From positions 1 to 48,151 of the forward strand of contig JAQCEO010000008.1 of NCBI GenBank assembly GCA_027729805.1: a stretch of 48,151 nt of DNA, written 5' to 3'. How positions within the stretch are numbered: the stretch's first letter is position 1; every line of letters starts with the position of its first letter. Source of the DNA: Actinomycetota bacterium. GTDB lineage: Bacteria; Actinomycetota; Actinomycetes; S36-B12. A program made the position numbers and the translations under genes. The notes beneath the pieces were generated by a model, which saw nothing but the letters and a program-made list of their open reading frames with translations, had not been told where the DNA came from and searched no databases. Positions 6,844 to 14,950 of the stretch are shown one piece after another.

Positions 6844-7649
6844 ATCCGCTCCCAATGTTGAGCGATTACTGCATTGACTTCGGTTGGCGCTTCCAGATTG
6901 AGTAGGTGTCCGGCACCGTCGATAATTGCCAGGCGGGCACCAGGGATCCCATCGACGATGGCCTGACCATACGCGGGCGGGGTCTCGGTGTCATGCGCTC
7001 CGACTAGAACAACCGTCGGTGCCGTGATGCCCGACAAAATGGCCCTCGAATCATGCGCCACGATGGTTTCAAGCGCCGTGAGTAGGCCGGCCATCGGGAT
7101 CCGTGCCATTGACTCGATTGCCTCCGGCACCACGTGCGCACCACCGGGACCGGCCAAGCTGGGCAAAATAAATGGTGCGGCGGCACCGGGTGAGCCAGCG
7201 GTGTCAAGGCCTGCGAGTCGAGCGGCGCGCCACTGGACCGGGTCGGTGCCATCAAGTCCGAACTTCGGACTCGTGCACAACAAGGTCAAGGTGCGAACGA
7301 GTTGCGGATAAGTAGCGGCTACGTACTGCGCGATCATCCCACCGAAGGACATGCCGACTAAGTCAACCGGTGCACCGGGTGAGACTTCCGCGACTAGCTC
7401 AGCAGCCCGCTTGGCATAAGCGCTAAAAGTCGGCTCATCGACCGGAGCCGAAGCCCCGTAGCCGGGAGCGTCCCAAGCCACGCATCGGCGCAGGTCAGCG
7501 AGCTCGGCCAGTTGCGGCCGCCAGCCGGTGCGGCCACTGCCGAGTCCGTGCAAGAAGACGGCAACCGGGCCGCTACCGGCCTCGCGCCACGCGGTGGGGA
7601 GGTTGTCGACGTCCACGGGAATTTCCATCTCTAGGTCATCCTCGCGCAT
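6840..7649 (-). CDS. Alpha/beta hydrolase (enol-lactonase / NicD-like)
   Basis: This 269-residue alpha/beta-hydrolase has the oxyanion segment FLHGLGSGRTGW, nucleophile elbow GMSFGG (Ser), acid in VGAHDTETP (Asp) and GAGHLLNLE (His). It resembles 3-oxoadipate enol-lactonases (PcaD) and N-formylmaleamate deformylase (NicD). The latter acts right after NicX in nicotinate breakdown, and the gene order hydrolase then NicX-like is suggestive. I keep ATG 7649 because a promoter with -10 CTAGGT (7657-7662) ends seven bases before it, implying a leaderless mRNA. ATG 7628 is an alternative. First gene of the minus-strand operon. Confidence 0.8.
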   Translation of the reverse strand: MREDDLEMEIPVDVDNLPTAWREAGSGPVAVFLHGLGSGRTGWRPQLAELADLRRCVAWDAPGYGASAPVDEPTFSAYAKRAAELVAEVSPGAPVDLVGMSFGGMIAQYVAATYPQLVRTLTLLCTSPKFGLDGTDPVQWRAARLAGLDTAGSPGAAAPFILPSLAGPGGAHVVPEAIESMARIPMAGLLTALETIVAHDSRAILSGITAPTVVLVGAHDTETPPAYGQAIVDGIPGARLAIIDGAGHLLNLEAPTEVNAVIAQHWERI

Positions 7650-7685
7650 CCGCGAAACCTAGGGCACCCAAACTAATTATGTCAA
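7650..7685 (-). promoter_or_regulatory. Divergent promoter of the hydrolase/NicX-like/GS operon (leaderless)
   Basis: On the minus strand: TTGACA (7685-7680), 17-base spacer, -10 CTAGGT (7662-7657), seven bases to ATG 7649. The -10 is weaker than on the other side. The start again coincides with the predicted first transcribed base. Confidence 0.55.
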
Positions 7686-7696
7686 CAGTGTTGACA
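7680..7696. promoter_or_regulatory. Perfect 17-bp palindromic operator shared by two divergent promoters
   Basis: TGTCAACAGTGTTGACA is a perfect 8-1-8 inverted repeat. Each arm contains a TTGACA hexamer: 7691-7696 on the plus strand and 7680-7685 on the minus strand. A dimeric repressor bound here would cover both -35 elements at once. The island's FadR-type GntR regulator (18236) is the obvious candidate, but that is inference. Confidence 0.75.
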
Positions 7697-7724
7697 AATT
7701 GGGTTTGTGCCCTATTCTTTGTCC
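7691..7724 (+). promoter_or_regulatory. Promoter of the acyl-CoA-dehydrogenase-like gene (leaderless)
   Basis: -35 TTGACA (7691-7696), 16-base spacer, -10 TATTCT (7713-7718), then six bases to ATG 7725. Transcription would start at or next to the A of the ATG, so the mRNA should be leaderless; no ribosome site is present. Confidence 0.7.
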
Positions 7725-8969
7725 ATGTCCACAATTTCAACAATCGCCCCCCATGAGGGTGCCAGCGCCGCCACCGGAGCACCAAGTTCGGCTCCGTCCA
7801 ACCTGACTCGGGATCAGATGGTTGCCACCATCGCCGAACTGGGGCCAAGGTTTGCCGAACGGGCATTTGCCGTGGATCGAGATGCCGTCTTCCCCTTCGA
7901 GAATTTCGCTGACCTACGCGATGCCGGCTTCTTGGCACTGTGCGTGCCAAAGGAATACGGCGGCATGGGGGCCACCTACTCGGACTACGTGCGAGTATCG
8001 GAGGAGATTGGGCGACACTGCGGCGCAACCGCGCTGACATTTAATATGCATAACGCGACGATGCTGTGGGCCGGTCAGGTCAGCGATCTACTTGAGATGA
8101 GCACTGAGCAACGCGCGATCCATGAGCGGCGTCGTGCGCGCATGTTCCGCGATGTTGTTGAGAACCACATAATCCACTCCCAACCTTTCAGCGAGGGGCT
8201 AAACCCCAACGCACTTGCAGGTGTAGCGACCACGGCTGTGCCTGTGGAGGGTGGCGGATACCGCGTAACCGGGCGGAAGATCTTCGCATCGTTAAGTGGC
8301 GCGGCAAACAGGTACAACGTCACCTGCCAGGTGCCCGGCGAGGACTTCCTGCGCTTACTCTCGGTGCACACCGATGCCGAAGGTGTCGAGATCGTCGACG
8401 ACTGGGATCCACTTGGCATGCGTGGCACGGTTTCGCGCACCTTGCTCCTGAAGGATGTTTATGTTGATGCCGAGGATGAAGTGCTGCCCGGTGGTCTGTA
8501 CGACCAAGCCGCGAATCGATACCCGTTCCTCTTCATGTCCTTAGCGCCATCATATTTGGGTGTAACCAAAGGAATTCTTGATTTCACCCACCTTTATCTG
8601 CGCGGTGAACTTGCAGGGGCAGCCAAAGGTACGGGTCGTCGCGACAACCCAATCAAGCAGATTGGCTGGGCGGAAATGCAGATCAAGTTCGAACAAAGTC
8701 GCGCGCTGCTTTACAGCGCCGTCGACAGCGCGGTACTTGATCCAGATGAGTCAAAGATGATTTCGGCTTGGGCCGCGGTGTACACCACCATGGAGACGGC
8801 AAACGATGTAGCGCGGCTGGCGGTTCGAGTTTGTGGTGGTCAATCCATGCTTAAGCACCTAGCCCTAGAGCGCATGTACAGAGACTCCCGGCTAGGTTCA
8901 ACCATGCTCCCGTGGAGCGCCGAGGTGGCTTTGGAGCGCATTGGCAAGGCCCGGCTTTACGAAAACTAG
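7725..8969 (+). CDS. Acyl-CoA dehydrogenase-fold flavoprotein
   Basis: The 414-residue protein starts at ATG 7725 at the end of a clear promoter. It has the acyl-CoA dehydrogenase layout: N-terminal helices with GFLALCVPKEYGG, a middle beta domain (GYRVTGRKIFASLSGAA, then DDWDPLGMRGTVSRTL), and C-terminal helices with RVCGGQSMLKHLALERMYRD. The tail lacks the usual YEGT segment. The fold is shared with group D flavin monooxygenases (DszC/SfnC type), so hydroxylation is as possible as alpha,beta-dehydrogenation. It heads the plus-strand run that includes the permease and CoA ligase. Confidence 0.85.
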   Translation: MSTISTIAPHEGASAATGAPSSAPSNLTRDQMVATIAELGPRFAERAFAVDRDAVFPFENFADLRDAGFLALCVPKEYGGMGATYSDYVRVSEEIGRHCGATALTFNMHNATMLWAGQVSDLLEMSTEQRAIHERRRARMFRDVVENHIIHSQPFSEGLNPNALAGVATTAVPVEGGGYRVTGRKIFASLSGAANRYNVTCQVPGEDFLRLLSVHTDAEGVEIVDDWDPLGMRGTVSRTLLLKDVYVDAEDEVLPGGLYDQAANRYPFLFMSLAPSYLGVTKGILDFTHLYLRGELAGAAKGTGRRDNPIKQIGWAEMQIKFEQSRALLYSAVDSAVLDPDESKMISAWAAVYTTMETANDVARLAVRVCGGQSMLKHLALERMYRDSRLGSTMLPWSAEVALERIGKARLYEN

Positions 8970-9080
8970 GAAAAAATTCAGAAAACGCAGCCATGTCGCT
9001 TGACTCAGCAACCCGCAAGCCCAAAGATCAGTATATCGTTCGGCCCCGTATGACCGAATGCGGACATCATCGGAGGAAAC

Positions 9081-10622
9081 ATGTCCCAAAGAGATAACCT
9101 GCCGGAATCTGATAAGCATCTCGGTGCTGGCGACCCAGAGGCCAAGCAGACGAGTTTGAGGAAGGGCACCCTCGGACTCTGGGGAATCGTCTTCTTCGTC
9201 GTCGCCGCAGCTGCACCGCTGGCGGGAATGACGGGTGCGTTCCCGGTCGCCATCGGCATTGGTGACGGCGCAGGTGCGGCCGGCATGTACCTCGCCGTTG
9301 GCATCGTGCTGCTGCTCTTCAGTGTCGGCTACGCCACCATGAGCCAGTACGTCACCAACACCGGCGCCTTCTTTGCATACGTGGGCCGCGGGTTGGGCAT
9401 CGTGCCAGGTGTGGGATCCGCATTTGCGTCACTGGTTGCTTACCTCACGGTGCAGTGGGCGATCATCGGTTTCATCGCCGCTCAGATGAAGTTCCAGTTT
9501 GAGGCCAAGTTCGGCATATCGCTCGAGTGGTGGATCTACGCGATCGTCATCGTCGTGCTTATCTGGGCACTCTCAGTGGCATCGGTCGAGATCGGCGCCA
9601 AGGTTCTCGGCGTGCTGCTCACTGTCGAAGTTCTCGCCCTGCTCATCGTCGGCATCGCCTCACTCGCCGACGGCGGACCCGAGGGTGTCAACGTGGCTGC
9701 CTCGTTCAGCCCCGCAGCGATTATGGAGGGCGGTCTTACCGGCGGCGCGGGTATCGCCTTCGCGTTCGCCCTCGCATCCTTCATCGGCTTCGAGGCCACC
9801 GCGATCTACGGCGAGGAGTCCAAGGACCCCAAGCGCACGGTCCCCCGGGCCACCTATATCTCGGTCATCGCGATCACCGCGCTGTTCGCGATCGTCGGCT
9901 TCGGTCTGGTCACCTACCTCGGCGCCACGGACATTCAGAACAAGGTCTTCGAGATCACCGCGATCGACGGTGTTCCGCTGTCGGATCCGTCAGCGGTGCT
10001 GTTCGGTGCTGCCACCGATCTCGTGGGCGTATGGCTCGCAGATGTCTTCTCATGGGTCGTCATTACCTCGCTCTTCGCAGGTGGCTTGGCGATGCAGAAC
10101 TCCGCAGCCCGCTACTTCTTCGCGATGGGGCGCTCGGGTGTGCTGCCGAAGGCGCTGGATCGCACCAACAAGTTCCAGGCGCCGCATGTCTCCACCAGCC
10201 TCGTCACGGTGTTCGCTCTGCTCCTGATCATCGTGGGCATCATCTTCGCCTGGGATCCGATCCTGAACATCTTCTACTGGTTCGGCGGCGTGGCTGTCAT
10301 CGCGATCGTTCTGACGGAGATCCTCGTCAGCATTTCGGTGATCGTCTACTTCCAACGCACCAAGGAGGACACCCGGATTTGGCACACCAAGATCGCACCG
10401 GTCCTCGCGATCATCGGCCTCGCGGTCGGTGAGTACATGCTCATGAGCCGGTTCAACCTCTTCTCGGGCACTGCCTCGGGTGAGGGTGGCCCATGGGAGA
10501 TGAACGCGACCGGCTGGATTCTCGTCCTGTCGCCGTTCGTGCTCTTCGTGGTGGGCCTAATTGTGGGCGCACTGCGCAAGAAGAGCGAGAACTACGACGC
10601 GGTGCGAAACTTCGTTAGCTAA
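9081..10622 (+). CDS. APC-family amino acid/amine permease
   Basis: A 513-residue, very hydrophobic protein with about 12 membrane helices. The N-terminal LGLWGIVFFVVAAAAPLAGM and the helix segment FIGFEATAIYGEESKDPKRTVPRA (split: FIGFEA...YGEESKDP) are hallmarks of the amino acid-polyamine-organocation family. GGAGG stands four bases before the ATG. In this position it resembles PuuP-type importers and probably brings the amine or amino acid substrate of the island into the cell. Third codon positions are more strongly G/C than in the neighbours, and two long overlapping frames (9499-10227, 9527-10432) stay open because of this. The gene may have arrived separately. Confidence 0.9.
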   Translation: MSQRDNLPESDKHLGAGDPEAKQTSLRKGTLGLWGIVFFVVAAAAPLAGMTGAFPVAIGIGDGAGAAGMYLAVGIVLLLFSVGYATMSQYVTNTGAFFAYVGRGLGIVPGVGSAFASLVAYLTVQWAIIGFIAAQMKFQFEAKFGISLEWWIYAIVIVVLIWALSVASVEIGAKVLGVLLTVEVLALLIVGIASLADGGPEGVNVAASFSPAAIMEGGLTGGAGIAFAFALASFIGFEATAIYGEESKDPKRTVPRATYISVIAITALFAIVGFGLVTYLGATDIQNKVFEITAIDGVPLSDPSAVLFGAATDLVGVWLADVFSWVVITSLFAGGLAMQNSAARYFFAMGRSGVLPKALDRTNKFQAPHVSTSLVTVFALLLIIVGIIFAWDPILNIFYWFGGVAVIAIVLTEILVSISVIVYFQRTKEDTRIWHTKIAPVLAIIGLAVGEYMLMSRFNLFSGTASGEGGPWEMNATGWILVLSPFVLFVVGLIVGALRKKSENYDAVRNFVS

Positions 10623-10638
10623 TCACTAGCGAAACGGA

Positions 10639-10669
10639 AAGGGGCGGGCGCATGATGGGCCCGCCCCTT
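10639..10669 (+). terminator. Strong hairpin after the permease gene
   Basis: AAGGGGCGGGC (10639-10649) pairs perfectly with GCCCGCCCCTT (10659-10669) around a 9-base loop, 17 bases after the permease stop. There is no T run, as is common for actinobacterial terminators. It may attenuate read-through into the CoA ligase, which has its own strong ribosome site. Confidence 0.65.
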
Positions 10670-10700
10670 CCCTATGCCATTCTGAGGAGGTGATAACACC

Positions 10701-12299
10701 ATGACCTTGGCCCCGTCGGCGCATCTTGATTCATTTACCCGCGACAATCTTCCCCCTACTGACCAATGGCCCGAGCTCAACGAAACCTGGTTGACCGAGC
10801 GCTATCCGGCTCGACTTAATTGTGCGGCGGAGCTACTGGACGGATCGATAGCAAGATTCGGTGGCTTGAACTGCGCTCTCCTTGATGAGCAGCAGTCTTG
10901 GACCTATGACGAAATCGCTGACCGCGTGCAAAGAACCGCGAATGTGCTGGTGGGCCTGGGGGTAGTACCCGGCAACCGGGTTTTGCTGCGTGGGCCGAAT
11001 AACCCTTGGCTCGCAATCACCTGGCTGGCAGTAATTCGCGTCGGCGCCGTCGTGGTAACCACGATGCCATTACTGCGCACCGGGGAGCTGGAGAAGATTG
11101 TCGACATCGCGCGAGTGCAGTTCGCCCTGGTTGATCACCGTTTTGTCGATGACTGGGCCACTGTCTCCAACTTTCACGGGGTAACGGTGACCTATGGCGG
11201 TTGCCAGGCCAAGGACCTGGAGCAACTGGTAGTAGATGCAGCTGATGTCCACATACCCGTCGACACCGCAGCTGATGATGTTTGCATGCTGGCATTCACA
11301 TCCGGCACAACTGGCAAACCTAAGGCAACCATGCACTTTCATCGAGATGTGCTGGCGATTGCCGACTCTTTTTGCGCGTCAATAGTGCAACCAACTCCCG
11401 CAGATATCTTCGCGGGCAGCCCGCCGTTCGCCTTCACCTTCGGGCTGGGCGCATTGCTGATCTTCCCGTTGCGATTTGGCGCATGTGCTTTGTTACTTGA
11501 GTCAGCGGCCCCGCCACTGCTCCTGAAAGCCATTGAGCACCATCGCGTCACCTGCCTTTTCACGGCGCCGACCGCGTATCGGGCCATGTTGCCCAGTGTC
11601 GGGGACGTAGATCTATCCAGCCTTCGGGTCTGTGTTTCGGCCGGCGAAACCCTGCCGGAGCCAACTTGGCGGGCATGGCACGCGGCTACCGGGAAGTCAC
11701 TGGTCGACGGCATCGGTGCCACCGAGATGCTGCACGTGTTCATCTCGGCAACCGGGCAAGATATCGTGCCGGGGTCAACCGGTAAGGCGGTGCCAGGGTA
11801 TCTCGCGGATGTGGTCGATGACGATTTCAATTCGATGCTCCCTGGGCAGCCCGGGCGCCTTGTCGTCAAAGGGCCAACCGGCTGCCGGTATCTAAATGAC
11901 GATCGGCAACAAGACTATGTGAGTGCTGGCTGGAACGTGACCGGTGACGTCTACGTCAAGGATGAAAATGGGTACTTCTTCTACCAGGCCCGTGCCGACG
12001 ACATCATCGTCTCGGGTGGTTACAACATCGCGGCACCTGAAGTGGAGTCCGCGCTCCTGGCACATGCTGCTATTCAGGAGGTTGCGGTAGTTGGTAAGCC
12101 GGATGAGGCACGGGGGATGATCGTTAAAGCGTTCGTGGTACTTACCCCGACCGCTACCGCCTCCGAGGGGCTGGTGCACGAGTTGCAGGATTTCACAAAA
12201 GCCTCCATCGCACCTTATAAATACCCGCGGGAGATTGAATTCGTTGACGACCTACCGAAGACGGCGACCGGCAAGCTGCAGCGGTTCAGGTTGAAATAA
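10701..12299 (+). CDS. Acyl/aryl-CoA ligase (2-aminobenzoate-CoA ligase type)
   Basis: This 532-residue ANL-superfamily enzyme activates a carboxylate as acyl-AMP and then acyl-CoA. Motifs seen: P-loop-like LAFTSGTTGKPKATMHFHRD, VDGIGATEMLHVF, GDVYVKDENGYFFYQARADD, and the catalytic Lys near PKTATGKLQRF. The N-terminus (FTRDNLPPTDQWPE, then RLNCAAELLD and GNRVLLRGPNNPW) follows the 2-aminobenzoate/benzoate-CoA ligase subgroup. AGGAGGTGAT (10685-10694) precedes the ATG. An aromatic or cyclic acid is the likely substrate; anthranilate is one candidate, but no 2-aminobenzoyl-CoA monooxygenase is present. Confidence 0.87.
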   Translation: MTLAPSAHLDSFTRDNLPPTDQWPELNETWLTERYPARLNCAAELLDGSIARFGGLNCALLDEQQSWTYDEIADRVQRTANVLVGLGVVPGNRVLLRGPNNPWLAITWLAVIRVGAVVVTTMPLLRTGELEKIVDIARVQFALVDHRFVDDWATVSNFHGVTVTYGGCQAKDLEQLVVDAADVHIPVDTAADDVCMLAFTSGTTGKPKATMHFHRDVLAIADSFCASIVQPTPADIFAGSPPFAFTFGLGALLIFPLRFGACALLLESAAPPLLLKAIEHHRVTCLFTAPTAYRAMLPSVGDVDLSSLRVCVSAGETLPEPTWRAWHAATGKSLVDGIGATEMLHVFISATGQDIVPGSTGKAVPGYLADVVDDDFNSMLPGQPGRLVVKGPTGCRYLNDDRQQDYVSAGWNVTGDVYVKDENGYFFYQARADDIIVSGGYNIAAPEVESALLAHAAIQEVAVVGKPDEARGMIVKAFVVLTPTATASEGLVHELQDFTKASIAPYKYPREIEFVDDLPKTATGKLQRFRLK

Positions 12300-12325
12300 G
12301 GGCGGGCAACTTCATAAATCCGCCC
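12300..12325 (+). terminator. Weak hairpin after the CoA ligase gene
   Basis: GGGCGG (12300-12305) pairs with CCGCCC (12320-12325), followed by CAAAAACTT. The 6-bp stem with a 14-base loop starts at the ligase stop codon. A partial terminator at best. Confidence 0.35.
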
Positions 12326-12357
12326 CAAAAACTTATCAATTGATCGACGATTGGTCT

Positions 12358-13536
12358 ATGACCTCCTTTGCCGACACAATCACCGTCGAGGACCTCGATG
12401 CCGACCCTTACCCGATCTACGCTCGACTTCGTGCCGAGCAGCCAGTGGCCTGGGTGCCGGCCGTTAACTGTTGGCTCGTTACGCGGGCTGAAGACGTCGA
12501 GTTCGTCACGAAACGGACCGAGTTTTTCACTGCGGAAGCACCGGAGTCTCCCGTAGACAGGTCCTTCGGCGGGCGAACCCTCATGACGATGGATGGTTCG
12601 GACCATTTAGAACTGCGTCACACCTTGGACGAGAAGTTCCGTCCACGTAAGGTAGCCGAATATATAGATGACCTCGTGACCCCAATCGCAATGGGCTATC
12701 TGGAGAAGCTGCAGGCAAAGCCGACACGTGCTGCGGAGTTGGTTGTTGAGTACTTCGAACCGATCAGTGTGCTCGCCCTCGCTGAGGTTCTTGGGCTCGG
12801 CCATCTCTCGGCGGAGCGACTACAGCAATGGTTCCACGGACTCTCGCAGGGTGCTACGAACTTTGAGAGCGATCCGATAAAGCAGGCTGCGAACGACGAG
12901 GTCGCCGCTGACATCGACGAAGAGCTGCGCCCGATCATGCGACGGTGGCAGAGGCAGCCGGATGATTCTGCGATTTCATCGATGCTCACACACGGTTGCT
13001 CCGCGGGATCCTTCCGCGAGATTGATGCGCTGCTGCCGTCGATCAAAGTGATCCTGCTGGGCGGAATGCAGGAGCCAGGCCACGGCGCTGCATCGTGTCT
13101 TGCCGCACTGCTGATGAATCCAGATCAGTTGCACTATGTGCGCGAACACCCGAACGCTTGGGATGATGTTGTTCACGAGGCCCTGCGATGGATGGCTCCT
13201 ATCGGCACCATGCAGGCGACTGCGGTGAAGGACATCGAAATCGGTGGCGTTTTGATTCCCGAAGGGGACCTCGTGTCGGCGGTGGTTTCTAGTGCGAGCC
13301 ACGACGAGTCGCTCTTTGAGGATCCGGCTCGCTTCGATATTCGTCGGCCGAGGCAGTCCAATGCATCTTTCGGGTATGGCCCCCATTTTTGTGCGGGGCA
13401 CCAGTTCGCGCGCGACCTAGAGCGAATTAGCCTTCGCGTACTTGTTGATGCCATGCCCGATCTGGAGTTGACGGAGCCTGTCGTCTTCACCGGATGGGAG
13501 TTCCGTGCGCCCACCGCGCTTCAGGTGCGTTGGTAA
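12358..13536 (+). CDS. Cytochrome P450 monooxygenase
   Basis: The product has 392 residues when started at ATG 12358; a TTG at 12340 is an alternative and neither has a good ribosome site. The heme loop FGYGPHFCAG (Cys345) matches the P450 signature. The K-helix ExxR is EALR (274-277). The I-helix reads LLGGMQEPGHGAAS, with Glu239 followed by Pro at the position usually held by Thr; this variant occurs in some CYP families and may alter oxygen activation. No ferredoxin or reductase gene lies in the window, so electrons must come from elsewhere. P450s next to GS-like genes are known from morpholine/piperidine degraders, so a cyclic amine substrate is conceivable. Confidence 0.93.
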   Translation: MTSFADTITVEDLDADPYPIYARLRAEQPVAWVPAVNCWLVTRAEDVEFVTKRTEFFTAEAPESPVDRSFGGRTLMTMDGSDHLELRHTLDEKFRPRKVAEYIDDLVTPIAMGYLEKLQAKPTRAAELVVEYFEPISVLALAEVLGLGHLSAERLQQWFHGLSQGATNFESDPIKQAANDEVAADIDEELRPIMRRWQRQPDDSAISSMLTHGCSAGSFREIDALLPSIKVILLGGMQEPGHGAASCLAALLMNPDQLHYVREHPNAWDDVVHEALRWMAPIGTMQATAVKDIEIGGVLIPEGDLVSAVVSSASHDESLFEDPARFDIRRPRQSNASFGYGPHFCAGHQFARDLERISLRVLVDAMPDLELTEPVVFTGWEFRAPTALQVRW

Positions 13537-13597
13537 AAGTAGGCTGCGGGCGCGGCATGAGGCAGGTTCGATCCGACCCAGAGGAGACTGCAGCTGC

Positions 13598-13846
13598 TCA
13601 AGACAGACAGTGGTGGGGGCCCTGGGCGCCGAAAGCAACCTGCTTGGGTTGCACCGGACGCGATATATCGAAGGTCAGCGGATTAACAAATATCGCCTCA
13701 TTGAAGTTAGCCGACGAGTACCAGATGACGAACTTGTCACTGTCCCGGTAGTGAGTGATGGCCCAGTAGGGCTTGACGTCGTATTCGAGTTTGGCAACAG
13801 GTGACTGCCGCCTTAACCGAGTAAAAGTTGCTTGGGTATTCGGGAT
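13598..13846 (-). pseudogene. Relic of a second cytochrome P450 (C-terminal segment)
   Basis: The minus strand reads, without a start codon, a degraded K-helix (TRLRRQSPV), then DSDKFVIWYSSANFNEAIF, VNPLTFDISRPVQ and the heme-loop remnant VAFGAQGPHHCLS directly followed by TGA at 13598-13600. This is the meander and cysteine-ligand region of a P450, cut right after the Cys. The usual G and following helix (CLGxxLAR) are gone. An upstream in-frame TGA (about 13847-13849) closes the other side. It is on the opposite strand from the intact P450 and different in sequence, so it is not a simple duplication. It fills the otherwise empty gap between the P450 and alcohol dehydrogenase. Confidence 0.82.
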
Positions 13847-13861
13847 TCACAAATCTCCGGG

Positions 13862-14863
13862 TCAGTGATTTTGAGCAGGGTATCGAGCGTCACCGGGGAC
13901 ACCTGGGACGATAACGAAACGGCCGGAAACCTCACCTCGGTGCAGTCGGTCATGGGCCAACTGGGCGTCCTCGAGTGCGATAATCTCGATTTCGGAGTGC
14001 AGGTCGTGGTGCTGCGCCAAAGCTACCAAGTCAGCAAGTTGAGCTCGAGTGCCCCAAATCGATGACATGAACCGCGCCTCATGCGGCACCAAACCGAACC
14101 CGAAGGGAATCGACCCGCCGTAAAGTCCGACCACGACAGCTATCCCTTGGCGCGCCACGTGGTCACGTGCGGTCTGCAAGGTTTGCTCGGCTCCAACAAA
14201 GTCGAGCACCGCATTAAAGGTGCCCTCGACTTCACCGGGTGCGACGGCCACGTCCGCGCCTAGTGTCAATGCGAGCGCTCGCTTTTTTGGTGAGGCATCA
14301 ACAACAACAACCTGGGCAGCCGAGCGAATCTTGGCAAATTGGATGCCGAATTGGCCAAGGCCACCGGCTCCGATAACAAGTGCACGGGGATGTTGGGCCG
14401 CCGCTAAGGTGGTCAGGGTGTGGTCGACGGCTCGGTAAGCGGTGAGGCCACCGCATGCCAGAGGTGCAGTGCGCGCCGGGTCAAGGTCGCCGATGGGGAT
14501 GAGGTAGTACTCGTCTGGGACCACCATCTTGTCGGCATACCCGCCATCGCGAAAAAGCCCGGCTTCGGTGGCATTGGGGCAGATCATCTCTTGCTTTGAG
14601 GAACAGGCCCAGCAACCCGGTTTGCGGCAACCCCAGCAGGCATAAACCAAGACCGGGCCAAGTTTTGGATGCATTGCCGCAACCTCATGGCCCAAGGTAA
14701 TAGGCAGGGCGGTTTGGTAGTCACCGGCGGCTGCGTGCAGATCCGAATGGCAGATCCCACAGGCCAGTACGTCAACAACGACCCCGCCGGGATCAGGGGT
14801 CGGCGTGGGGATTTCGTGGATAGCCAACGGTGTGCCCGGTGCGGTCAAAATGGCGGCTCGCAT
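13862..14863 (-). CDS. Zinc-dependent alcohol dehydrogenase (MDR family)
   Basis: This 333-residue medium-chain dehydrogenase has catalytic zinc ligands in ACGICHSDLH and the GHE motif (LGHEVAAMH). A cysteine cluster for the structural zinc follows: WGCRKPGCWACSSKQEMIC. The Rossmann motif GAGGLGQFG binds NAD(P). It should oxidise a primary or secondary alcohol to an aldehyde or ketone, which the island's aldehyde dehydrogenase could take further. Transcribed divergently from the AtdA1-like operon; the 116-bp spacer holds two palindromes. Confidence 0.9.
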   Translation of the reverse strand: MRAAILTAPGTPLAIHEIPTPTPDPGGVVVDVLACGICHSDLHAAAGDYQTALPITLGHEVAAMHPKLGPVLVYACWGCRKPGCWACSSKQEMICPNATEAGLFRDGGYADKMVVPDEYYLIPIGDLDPARTAPLACGGLTAYRAVDHTLTTLAAAQHPRALVIGAGGLGQFGIQFAKIRSAAQVVVVDASPKKRALALTLGADVAVAPGEVEGTFNAVLDFVGAEQTLQTARDHVARQGIAVVVGLYGGSIPFGFGLVPHEARFMSSIWGTRAQLADLVALAQHHDLHSEIEIIALEDAQLAHDRLHRGEVSGRFVIVPGVPGDARYPAQNH

Positions 14864-14908
14864 TTGTCCCCCTATTCGGAAAATACGATGGAAGGGCCGC
14901 TACCGGCC

Positions 14909-14921
14909 TAGTGGAACACTA
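14909..14921. promoter_or_regulatory. Palindrome in the divergent ADH / GS spacer
   Basis: TAGTGGAACACTA is a perfect 5-3-5 inverted repeat, 45 bases above the ADH start and 58 above the GS start. Position and symmetry suit a dimeric regulator. Its sequence differs from the 7680 palindrome, so a second regulator may act here. Confidence 0.45.
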
Positions 14922-14950
14922 CATTTATCTCGGTATCAATGATCAATCAA

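Noticed and set aside
9499-10432. Two long open frames (242 and 301 codons) inside the permease
   Set aside because: They are Arg/Ser/His-rich and low-complexity, with no domain; they are shadows of the G/C-ending codons of the permease.
13564-13577. GGTTCGATCC resembling a tRNA T-loop
   Set aside because: No 7-bp acceptor stem, D-arm or anticodon arm around it on either strand; the same 10-mer also occurs inside the amidohydrolase gene near 47005.
13494-13804. Two plus-strand frames after the P450
   Set aside because: They have no ribosome site or domain; the minus strand of the same bases reads as P450 remnant, which explains the openness.
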